From: Myoxocephalus aenaeus
Lineage: Eukaryota > Chordata > Actinopteri > Perciformes > Cottidae
DNA length: 64,000 bases
Assembly (NCBI GenBank): GCA_038501785.1
Contig: JBAMJR010000073.1
Coordinates: forward strand, 2,604,001 to 2,668,000
Direction of reading: 5' to 3'
Shown: positions 50,701 to 59,070 of the stretch, piece after piece
How positions within the stretch are numbered: the stretch's first letter is position 1
Layout: the number at the start of each line of letters is the position of its first letter
The notes under the pieces: generated by a model
Databases searched by the model: none
The model's input: the letters and a program-made list of their open reading frames with translations, nothing else
What the model was told of the DNA's origin: nothing
Program-made: the position numbers and the translations under genes

Positions 50701-53700
50701 AACCCTGATGACTGGGCCATCTGCTGGCCACACTGGTGGTAATATACTCTTTCTCTATGTAATATTCTAAATGGTGACATATCATTTACAGCGGTAAAGA
50801 AATTCTGTCTCACAATGTAAAGTATATTGACAATTTGTATCATTTCATTCCTGTTTTCTAGATGGTCACTATCTTTACATTGAGGCCAGCAATGTGACAC
50901 ATGGAGACACAGCTCGTCTCATCAGCTCTGAGTGTTCTGCCTCTGGTCCCAAGTGTCTGCAGTTCTGGTACCATATGTACGGCTCAGCAGATACAATGGG
51001 CCTCCATGTTTACCTGCTCCAGAACAGATTAGCCGATGCTGTTTGGTGGAAGAGAAATGACCAAGGAAATATGTGGCAACTGGCTCAGGTGGACATCACA
51101 ACCACTGGGGCTTTCCAGGTTAGACATCGTCCACCAGGCACTGATGATTAGATGATTTAAAGATTGTCAGTCAATTATGTTGAAATGGTAAAATATTAAC
51201 TATAAGAGAGATCTTAACAAATGTTTTCCCCTAACTTAAGATCATCTTTGAGGGGCGTAGAGGCTCCAACGAAGAGTCTGATGTGGCAATAGATGATGTA
51301 AAGCTTTACCGTGGCCAATGCTCTGGTAAGTACCACTAAACCCTAAAAAAACATGTTAATTATCTTAAGGCTGTGTAGCTTGATAATATTTCAAATATGT
51401 ACAGGTATTGACCTTTTTTGAACTGTTGCAGATGTGAGTGGTGTTGTGACAAGTCCTCCTAAAACTGATGGAAACACAACTCTTCCATTTGTCCCAGTGC
51501 CAACCACTGCAGAGCCTTCTGTGGTCAATGTTACTGCTCAGCTCCCCATTACAGCTCAGTCCCCTGCAGCAAATATCACCATGCCTCCAACAGTGGAAGC
51601 ACAAACCAACTTTGTTAATGGGGTAAATGTTACTGAAGATCCAGATAATAAACCACCACCACACTCAGGTACAGTGCTAATTCCACATAAGCACTTTTTG
51701 ACCACCATAGTTCATTTTTTCTGCATCCAGTTTTTTTGTGATTTCCAGTAATCTAATGTCTGACTTGTTTTCTCAGTATGCCAACTCAACTGCAATTTTG
51801 ACCAAGATCTATGTCAGTGGAATCAACTTCTTACTGATGTTTTTGACTGGACAAGGTATAGTGGCTCCACTCCTTCTATGATGACTGGGCCTTCTTCCGA
51901 TCACACCACTGGAGGTAATTAAAGACACAATACATAAAGAGGCCCAGCAAAGTTGGTGTAGAACTGGCAACACACTTATAATTAGCAAAAACAAAACGAG
52001 TGTGGGTTGTTGTAGTTCTTACTTGTCAAACCAGAATGGCAGACTACCTGACCTGATGTATTGTATTTAATCAAGATAATATATTTCCTTTAGGATGTGC
52101 CAGTCAAGTTTCATGAATGAAGTCATTATTTGTCTTTCCATGTTATAAAGACATTTGCATTGTCAATATTTAGCAACTGGTTTCAGCTGCAACTTGATAT
52201 GCCTTGAACTTAGAACAGGGTTTCCACCATAATAGTTGTTCTCGGAGGAGTGACTAAATGTGACAAAAATGTAAATGCTGGTCCACCTTAAAAGGTCAGC
52301 CCAAGCTGACGTTGTCATGAGGCACCAGGGTTGTAATACACTGGCGGAAACCTCGTATAACATTATCTAAGAAAACTTTTAAAATGCTGTGCATTACTTT
52401 AACTTACCTACCTCTTATGTCCTTAACCAGATGGACACTATCTTTACATCGAAGGCAACAGCGCGTCACATGGAGACACAGCTCGTCTCATCAGCTCTGA
52501 GTGTTCTGCCTCTGGTCCCAAGTGTCTGCAGTTCTGGTACCATATGTACGGCTCAGCAGATACAATGGGCCTCCATGTTTACCTGCTCCAGAACAGATTA
52601 GCCGATGCTGTTTGGTGGAAGAGAAATGACCAAGGAAATATGTGGCAACTGGCTCAGGTGGACATCACAACCACTGGGGCTTTCCAGGTTAGACATCTTC
52701 CACCAGGCACCGATGATTAGATGATTTAAAGATTGTCAGTCAATTATGTTGAAATGGTAAAATATTAACTATAAGAGAGATCTTAACAAATATGTTTTCC
52801 CCTAACTTAAGATCATCTTTGAGGGGCGTAGAGGCTCCAACGAAGAGTCTGATGTAGCAATAGATGATGTAAAGCTTTACCGTGGCCAATGCTCTGGTAA
52901 GTACCACTAAACCCTAAAAAAACATGTTAATTATCTTAAGGCTGTGTAGCTTGATAATATTTCAAATATGTACAGGTATTGACCTTTTTTGAACTGTTGC
53001 AGATGTGAGTGGTGTTGTGACAAGTCCTCCTAAAACTGATGGAAACACAACTCTTCCATTTGTCCCAGTGCCAACCACTGCAGAGCCTTCTGTGGTCAAT
53101 GTTACTGCTCAGCTCCCCATTACAGCTCAGTCCCCTGCAGCAAATATCACCATGCCTCCAACAGTGGAAGCACAAACCAACTTTGTTAATGGGGTAAATG
53201 TTACTGAAGATCCAGATAATAGACCACCACCACACTCAGGTACAGTGCTAATTCCACATAAGCACTTTTTGACCACCATAGTTCATTTTTTCTGCATCCA
53301 GTTTTTTTGTGATTTCCAGTAATCTAATGTCTGACTTGTTTTCTCAGTATGCCAACTCAACTGCAATTTTGACCAAGATCTATGTCAGTGGAATCAACTT
53401 CTTACTGATGTTTTTGACTGGACAAGGTATAGTGGCTCCACTCCTTCTATTATGACTGGGCCTTCTTCCGATCACACCACTGGAGGTAATTAAAGACACA
53501 ATACTTAAAGAGGCCCAGCAAAGTTGGTGTAGAACTGGCAACACACTTATAATTAGCAAAAACAAAACAAGTGTGGGTTGTTGTAGTTCTTACTTGTCAA
53601 ACCAGAATGGCAGACTACCTGACCTGATGTATTGTATTTAATCAAGATAATATATTTCCTTTAGGATGTGCCAGTCAAGTTTCATGAATGAAGTCATTAT

Positions 53701-56700
53701 TTGTCTTTCCATGTTATAAAGACATTTGCATTGTCAATATTTAGCAACTGGTTTCAGCTGCAACTTGATATGCCTTGAACTTAGAACAGGGTTTCCACCA
53801 TAATAGTTGTTCTCGGAGGAGTGACTAAATGTGACAAAAATGTAAATGCTGGTCCACCTTAAAAGGTCAGCCCAAGCTGACGTTGTCATGAGGCACCAGG
53901 GTTGTAATACACTGGCGGAAACCTCGTATAACATTATCTAAGAAAACTTTTAAAATGCTGTGCATTACTTTAACTTACCTACCTCTTATGTCCTTAACCA
54001 GATGGACACTATCTTTACATCGAAGGCAACAGCGCGTCACATGGAGACACAGCTCGTCTCATCAGCTCTGAGTGTTCTGACTCTGGACCTCAGTGTCTGC
54101 AGTTCTGGTACCATATGTACGGTTCAGCCGATACATTGGGCCTCCATGTCTACTTGTTCCAGGACAGAAAGGCGAACACTGTTTGGCGGAAGAGAAATGA
54201 CCACGAAAATATGTGGCACATGGCTCAGGTGGACTTGACAACAACTGGAGCTTTCCAGGTGAAATGTTTCTCCGAACACGTTTAATGTTATAAAACTTGC
54301 AGAGCAAAACACAATTAGTGTGACCTGCAATAGTAAATTAGTTTGATTGGATTTAAAGAATCAGTATGCTATAACAGGTATGCTGAGCTTTAGTAACATG
54401 TGTACTTTATTTTAGATCATATTTGAGGGCCGAAGAGGTTCCAACGATCAGTCCGATGTTGCCATAGATGATATATCACTTCATCATGGGCACTGCACAG
54501 GTAACTCTGTCCTCCTACTGACATTCAATTTAGTTCACACATATCATAACAGAAAATATAACTGACTTGATTTTGAAATGTAGTCACAGACCTTGCTAAA
54601 CCAACAGTCCCTGTTCTCACAACCTTCAATCTAGTTGCAACAGTTGGTCCAGAGTTTCCTCCTCCAAACACCTCAACTGCTACACAAACACAAACATCAA
54701 CTTCATTAAAACCACAGCCAACACCAACAACTACCTTTACAACAACAACAACAAATCCTGATCTCCCAACAACAAGACCGCAGAAACCAATAACCTCAAC
54801 ACCAAGAACAACAATCACAACTGGACCCCAATCCACAGCTACAACTTACCCACCAACAACAGCGCACCCAGGAGTTGCAACTCCAGAACAACCAGAACCC
54901 GAATTTACAAAAAAACCTCAAACAACAGCAAGACCAGAGCAACCAGCTACATCTACTAATGGACCGCAAATCACAGCCAGACCCAACCCACCAACAACAG
55001 CGCAGCCAGGAGTTGAAACTCCAGAGCAACCAAAACCTGAAATGACAGCAAGACCAGAGCAACCAGCCACATCTACTAATGGACCACAAACCACAGCCAG
55101 ACCTGACCCACCAACAATAGCGCACCCAGGAGTTGCAACTCCAGAGCAACCAGAACCTGAATTTACAGAAAAACCTCAAACGACAGCAAGACCCGACCCA
55201 CCAACAACAGCGCACCCAGGAGTTGAATCTCCAGAGCAACCAAAACCTGAAATGACAGCAAGACCAGAGCAACCAGCTACATCTACTAATGGACCCCAAA
55301 CCACAGCCAGACCCTACCCACCAACAACAGCGCACCCAGGAGTTGCAACTCCAGAGCAACCAGAACCCGAATTTACAGAAAAACCTCAAACAACAGCAAG
55401 ACCAGAACAAACAGCTACATCCAATGAACCCTTAACTACAGGAAGCCATGAACCTACAGCTGGATCACAACCACCAACAACGGTTAGACCACAACCTTCA
55501 ACTGAAATTCAGCCAGCGCCACAAACCACAGTTAATCCACAACCACCAACCACAGCTCAACCACAACCTCCAACCACAGTTAAACACCAACCCACCACAG
55601 CTTCACCACAGCCCACAACAACAGCTGGACCACAACCTTCAACAACCATTAAACCACATTCAACAACAGATAGACCTCAGCCTACTACTACAGCCAAAAC
55701 ACTACCTCCAACTTCACATTCACCAAGTAAGTTAGATGTTCTTATTTCTTATTTATAAAACATGGACTGTGTTTCCTATAGTGTACTTTCCACCTCATAT
55801 GTTAGATTCCAGAGGCAAAGCTCACCCGTGAGGTAAGACATGATAAATGTATGAATAATTACACTCTGTACTACTACTCTGTCTCTCTAGCACCCTCTTG
55901 CCCAGAGAAGAGTCATTACACCACTTGTGTCCCTCCATGCAGTCCAACCTGTAAACAACTGAATGGCCCACCGGGCTGCAGTGACTTGGGTGGTTGTGAG
56001 CAGGGGTGTGTATGTGATGAAGGCTTTGTGTATAAATCAAGGGCGTGTGTACCTATCCAACAATGTGGATGTGTGGACAGGAATGGCACAGGACATCACG
56101 TGAGTGTCAAAATGACTCTTCATCACTGCCGTCAAATACTTGGCTCTACTTTCTGAAGGCCTGATCATTATTGCCAAAAATGATGCATGTGGACATTGAT
56201 GTCCTCGCAGAATGATGACTCTCTCTCTCTCTCTCTCTCTCTTTCTTGTCAGTTCAATGAAGTGTGGTACACCAATCACTGCAGTCAGAAATGTGAATGT
56301 GAGAAAGACCATGGCTTGGGCAAGATTGACTGCGATGACAAAGATGAGTGCGATGGAAATGCTGTCTGCCTTCAAAATGTGGAGGGAAATTATTACTGCC
56401 AGTCTACAGGTGCTGTAAATGTCAACATTTGACTCTGATGTATCTAAACCATGTTATATTGTGTTCACTCATTTATGAATTGCTCTACACTTGTTTCTCC
56501 ACAGACTTCAGCGAGTGCACTATCAGGGGAGACCCCGAGTACAGAACATTTGATAAAATGAAGCATGAGTTTAACGGTAAGCGCTCATATGTGCTGGTCC
56601 GGACCAACAACTTGCCAAATTACCTTCCACAAGTTTACATCGAGGGCATCAATGACGACGATGACAGCCAGCATCATGATGACAGTAGCAGTGAAGAACA

Positions 56701-57126
56701 CCACAGCCACAGTGTGGAGGATGAAGACGATGAAGATGATGATGATGATGATGCTCGCAAACATCATCACGACAGTGAAGAAGAGCATAAGGAACACTAT
56801 AGACTACAAGAGCTTAAGATCAGAGTGTATGGTCACACTGTGGTATTCAAGAAAAATCGGAGGCTGATCGTAAGTATCAAGGGCATGTTAACAACACACT
56901 GCCTCCATCTCATTTTCCTGAGGCTCCTTTTCCGCTGACATACTATTTTGTTCATGGGATAACATCCTCATATTTTGCCCTCCCACAGACATTTGTGAAA
57001 GCACTAAGGGAAATAACCAGTGCTCCTTCACATTTTTTCTGTGAGGTGTTACGACAGCAGTGAGGCAGACGATGTGCGCTAAATTATGCTCCGTCATATG
57101 TTATTTCCCTATTGGCACTTCACACA

Positions 57127-57222
<96 letters not shown>

Positions 57223-58385
57223 AGCAAGGAAACAAAAAAGAGAGAGCGAGTAAAAAAGTTGCAATATTGACAGATTTGTCTCAGGAGTCAGATCCAGTCT
57301 GAGCCATGTAAATTTAAGAAGGCCTGCACACAGTATATTGAATTCAATAGCAGAAGAACACTGGTACTCTTTACCAAGCATGCAGCTTTAGCATATTCAC
57401 GCAGCAAAAAAAATAAAAAATTCCTATGACTTATATTTGTTTTATGTTTCATACAATTCTGAATTAAGGCTGGCCTGAATGATCCTCATAATGTATTTGA
57501 CAATAATAGCAAAGTTAAGTACAATGTGAGTTCATAATAACCATAAGTTTGACGAAGGTTTGATAGTTGTTGTCGCCCTCATTGGGTCAAAAATGTACCT
57601 AATGCGAGGGGCTAGTAATTACCAACTCCTTCTAATTCATCCTGACGAAGACTGTCTGCTTATGTCAACCTCTTGCACGAGCGGAAAAGTAAAGGGATCA
57701 CCAAAGTCAGTCAAATTCATCTTGTGTGGACATGAAGGTCTGTACTAAATTTCATGAGAATCCATTCAATAGTTCAGTGTGAGCAGAGCATCCCTTGAGA
57801 CACGCTGATAGTATGGTTTAAAATGTATGTTTTGAGAATCCCTGCACACACTCCTAGAAGGACTAGATCAGACAAGTTTACTTAAATATGATCAATTTCA
57901 TTGACACGTACCCCCTTCTGTCTCTCTCCAGGTGGATGGAAGGGAAACCAATACTCCCGCCTCACCGACTGCTGGTCTTACCATCTGGGAGCATTCCTCT
58001 CGCATCTACCTGGAGACTGACTTTGGCCTCTCAGTGGAGTTTGATGGTCGCAGCAGAGCAGGTAATTCATCTTCACCGCATTAAACAACACAATTCACTG
58101 TTATCCTGCGATTTGTAGGATTCATCAACAAATCCTCTCTCAATTTATCATTCCATCCCATGTCAACAAATGGGTTATTTTCTCAAGGACAGAATTATAC
58201 CCTGAACTAAGTAACACTGTAGTGTTAATGTTGTTTCCACAGAGATCATTCTACCACACTTATATAAAAGGAAGGTGGGGGGTCTGTGTGGGGACTTTGA
58301 CGGCCGCAGAGGGAATGACTGGATGAAGCCAGATGGTACCAGGGCCAGACGCCTCGAAGAGTTTGGAGAGAGCTGGAGAGTGTGA
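43173..58385 (+). CDS. Zonadhesin-like secreted MAM/VWD/mucin mosaic protein (33 exons)
   Basis: Exons, all GT-AG and in frame: 43173-43249, 43391-43443, 43618-43683, 44355-44578, 44678-44750, 45085-45482, 45885-46449, 46588-46784, 46880-47269, 47570-47862, 48340-48605, 49320-49388, 49502-49639, 49733-49989, 50090-50174, 50320-50391, 50604-50738, 50862-51118, 51241-51325, 51432-51668, 51777-51914, 52431-52687, 52812-52896, 53003-53239, 53348-53485, 54002-54258, 54416-54500, 54584-55726, 55891-56099, 56253-56409, 56505-56869, 57932-58061, 58243-58385. The sum is 7,281 nt, about 2,426 residues. Signal peptide 1-25, MAM1 about 44-164, VWD1-C8-TIL 217-551, VWD2-C8 600-867, MAM2-MAM5 891-1711, Pro/Thr stalk 1712-2092, TIL2 2093-2162, EGF-like 2163-2214, VWD3 2215-2426. 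Zonadhesin itself is a sperm egg-coat adhesion protein, but fish paralogs need not share that role. There is no membrane anchor, so it is probably an extracellular matrix or mucus protein. The domain order differs from mammalian zonadhesin (MAMs, then mucin, then VWDs). Confidence 0.88.
45085..46784 (+). CDS. Exons 6-8: VWD1, C8 and TIL domains
   Basis: Exon 6 opens with a Cys-rich segment (CLCPGGQLSC...CPKGQIC), then VWD1 (DCSTFDGEVFRF, APCTYTLAKTC). Exon 7 completes VWD1 with VCGLCGNYN and an SW...C ending, followed by a C8 domain (ELNCGGLL...CLSVLGAESYFRGCVVDMC). Exon 8 is a TIL domain with the usual spaced cysteines (CGENSHYNSCADGCPEVC...CGCWYNGKHYE). All conserved VWD cysteines are present, including the CGLC pair. 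VWD-C8-TIL is the repeating unit of zonadhesin, FCGBP and gel-forming mucins, where it mediates calcium-dependent folding and multimer assembly. Confidence 0.9.
46880..48605 (+). CDS. Exons 9-11: VWD2 and C8 domains
   Basis: Exon 9 starts with a VWC-like Cys segment (CEQMCQCMGSNGMQC), then a canonical VWD2 (TCSVYGDPHYITFDG, GGCSYTLTTTC). Exon 10 carries the second half with LCGLCGTYS and ends FGDSWKVPGNNE. Exon 11 is a full C8 domain (CYTLLGDAFKPCHELIHPN...VYDYC). No TIL domain follows; the chain goes straight to a Thr-rich linker. The cysteine complement is complete, which makes this domain the reference for judging VWD3. Confidence 0.9.
49320..50174 (+). CDS. Exons 12-15: Thr/Pro linker and MAM2
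   Basis: Exon 12 (69 nt) encodes a Thr/Pro linker (TTATLPTHPTSTSPTTNQT), probably O-glycosylated. Exons 13, 14 and 15 (138, 257, 85 nt) encode MAM2: CDFENNLCGWEQ, LCLHFWYHMYG, and FEGIRGSSALSDVAIDDISI. Introns on both sides are phase 1, as in all later MAM modules. MAM domains are adhesive extracellular modules of about 160 residues. Confidence 0.9.
50320..51325 (+). CDS. Exons 16-19: linker and MAM3
   Basis: Exon 16 (72 nt) is a short Ser/Thr linker. Exons 17-19 (135, 257, 85 nt) encode MAM3: CSFDSNLCSWHQ, KCLQFWYHMYGSADTMGLHV, FEGRRGSNEESDVAIDDVKLY. From 50,898 onward exon 18 is essentially identical to exon 22, because it lies in the duplicated unit. The donor after exon 18 is GTTAGA, weak but still GT, and is repeated after exon 22. 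Confidence 0.9.
50898..52466 (+). repeat. Tandem duplication unit, copy 1 (MAM half + linker)
   Basis: It runs from CACATGGAGACACAGCTCGT in exon 18 to the same point in exon 22, including exons 18b-21 and all introns. It matches 52,467-54,037 with only about seven substitutions and one 2-bp intron indel. The equally close match of introns and exons indicates a recent genomic duplication or conversion. Confidence 0.95.
51432..52896 (+). CDS. Exons 20-23: glycosylatable linker and MAM4
   Basis: Exon 20 (237 nt) is a 79-residue Pro/Thr/Val linker with four N-glycosylation sequons (NTT, NVT, NIT, NVT). Exons 21-23 (138, 257, 85 nt) encode MAM4 (CNFDQDLCQWNQ; FWYHMYGSADT; FEGRRGSNEESDVAIDDVKLY). 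Exon 22's first 36 nt match exon 26 and the rest match exon 18, so it is a hybrid produced by the tandem duplication. Confidence 0.9.
52467..54037 (+). repeat. Tandem duplication unit, copy 2
   Basis: The 1,571-bp second copy. Offsets between equivalent exon boundaries are constant: 1,569 for exon 18/22, then 1,571 from the next exon on because of a 2-bp indel (AAATGTTTTC versus AAATATGTTTTC). The 42-bp segment at 50,898-50,939, 52,467-52,508 and 54,038-54,079 is common to exons 18, 22 and 26 and marks the crossover site. Confidence 0.95.
53003..54500 (+). CDS. Exons 24-27: duplicated linker and MAM5
   Basis: Exons 24 and 25 are near-exact copies of exons 20 and 21, differing by Lys to Arg near the linker end (N-K-P to N-R-P) and Met to Ile (P-S-M-M-T to P-S-I-M-T). 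Exon 26 leaves the duplicated block at 54,039 and becomes distinct (CSDSGPQCLQFWYHMYG). Exon 27 ends the domain with FEGRRGSNDQSDVAIDDISLHHG. Open frame and splice sites are intact. Confidence 0.9.
54584..55726 (+). CDS. Exon 28: Pro/Thr-rich mucin-like stalk
   Basis: A single 1,143-nt exon of about 380 residues, almost all Pro, Thr, Ala, Gln, Glu and Ser with no Cys. It would be heavily O-glycosylated and extended. The centre (54,851-55,440) is tandemly repeated in blocks built on TTARPDPPTTAHPGVATPEQ-like segments; the last third is a PQPPTT-type repeat. Zonadhesins characteristically carry such a stalk. The acceptor could be either of two AGs 6 nt apart (exon start 54,584 or 54,590), both in frame. 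The long minus-strand frame opposite it is a compositional shadow. Confidence 0.88.
54851..55440 (+). repeat. Coding tandem repeats in the mucin-like stalk
   Basis: The phrase CACCAACAACAGCG recurs at 54,851, 54,989, 55,109 (with one change), 55,199 and 55,319, giving spacings of 138, 120, 90 and 120 bp. All are multiples of three, so length changes keep frame. Two half-units alternate (PEQPEPEFT-EKPQ and PEQPKPEMTARPEQPATS), a higher-order structure. Copy number is likely polymorphic. Confidence 0.9.
55891..56409 (+). CDS. Exons 29-30: TIL2 and EGF-like segment
   Basis: Exon 29 encodes a TIL domain: CPEKSHYTTCVPPCSPTC, then CEQGCVCDEGFVYKSRACV and CGCVDRNGTG. Exon 30 encodes FNEVWYTNHCSQKCECEK and then an EGF-like part CDDKDECDGNAVCLQNVEG ending YYCQS. 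This TIL-VWC-EGF-like order before a VWD is a zonadhesin-type arrangement. A (CT)n run (56,219-56,243) sits in the polypyrimidine tract of exon 30's acceptor. Confidence 0.87.
56505..58385 (+). CDS. Exons 31-33: terminal divergent VWD3 with acidic insertion
   Basis: VWD3 starts ECTIRGDPEYRTFDKMKHEF (canonical DPHY has become DPEY). After VYIEGIN comes a roughly 50-residue Asp/Glu/His-rich insertion (56,656-56,805). Exon 32 holds the middle strands (VDGRETNTP, RIYLETDFGLSVEFDGR). Exon 33 holds VGGLCGDFDGRRGNDW and stops right after FGESWRV (TGA at 58,383-58,385). The first CGLC cysteine is Gly here, the GxCxY cysteine is absent (GKRSY), and the cysteine normally following SWxV is beyond the stop. 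No C8 domain or membrane anchor follows. Confidence 0.87.
57130..57220 (+). repeat. (TG)n microsatellite in intron 31
   Basis: A pure TG tract of about 91 bp in the long intron between exons 31 and 32. It causes long Thr-His open frames on the minus strand. Confidence 0.97.
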
Positions 58386-58620
58386 ATATCAGATGATGTA
58401 AGGATGAGACATGGCACATCAAAATACCCTGTGTAGGCTCTAACCACGAGCATAAACATCACTATAGCAGTTAACAAGATGTCAGACAGAGTTCATGCTG
58501 ATTGAATCTTTGCATTAGACAACATTTCCTCTCCCAAACCTAAGCTGCTTAACGCGACTTAACATTTACATGACCAGTGGCAATGATGTCCAGCTTTCTT
58601 TAGCTCCAGCTCTTAAGGAC

Positions 58621-59070
58621 AATAAATACAGGACGATGGAAACTTTTCAACTGCTTGTATAGTGAAAGCTCTTAGAGGGCTACGCCTATAGCCTATAGCC
58701 ATAGAATCTAGTTACAATACGTAACTAACGTTCCATACTGCAGTCACATCAGTCAGAAAGAAGAATCTTTCAAGTGAAATTTTTTTTAAGTGGAAATCTC
58801 AACCATCTTTGCTTATTCAGGATATTATCAAACTCTGCGACAATATATCAGACTACTGTTTGTGTCATATGCTTTATAAAACATTATGATTATGATTGAC
58901 TACATGGGATTATTTATCGCTATCCCTTAATGTTGGAAAGACACTCAACGTGCAATAAATGATTATACAGCATATTGCTTGTGGTCCTACTGTGTATTTG
59001 AATGTGCATTTGTAGGTGTTCTATTGAATCTTCATTTTTCTAATAAACATGTTGTGTGGTTACATTTGTG
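58621..59070 (+). terminator. 3' UTR poly(A) signals of the zonadhesin-like gene
   Basis: AATAAA occurs at 58,621, 58,954 and 59,042. The last is followed by a GT-rich stretch (TGTTGTGTGGTTACATTTGTG), a good downstream element, so cleavage near 59,060-59,070 is the best guess. The 3' UTR would then be about 680 bases. Earlier signals may give shorter forms. Confidence 0.5.

Noticed and set aside
51434..51751. Stand-alone 105-residue gene, with an identical partner at 53,005-53,322
   Set aside because: Both are linker exons 20 and 24 read through into the following intron; the GTACAG donor at the exon end fits the splice model.
54796..55410. 204-residue minus-strand open frame rich in Trp, Cys and Ser
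   Set aside because: It is antisense to the Pro/Thr stalk repeats; its periodicity simply mirrors the coding repeat on the plus strand.
54851..55440. Repeat array considered as CRISPR-like
   Set aside because: Repeats are contiguous, codon-periodic and coding; there are no unique spacers, and the organism is a vertebrate.
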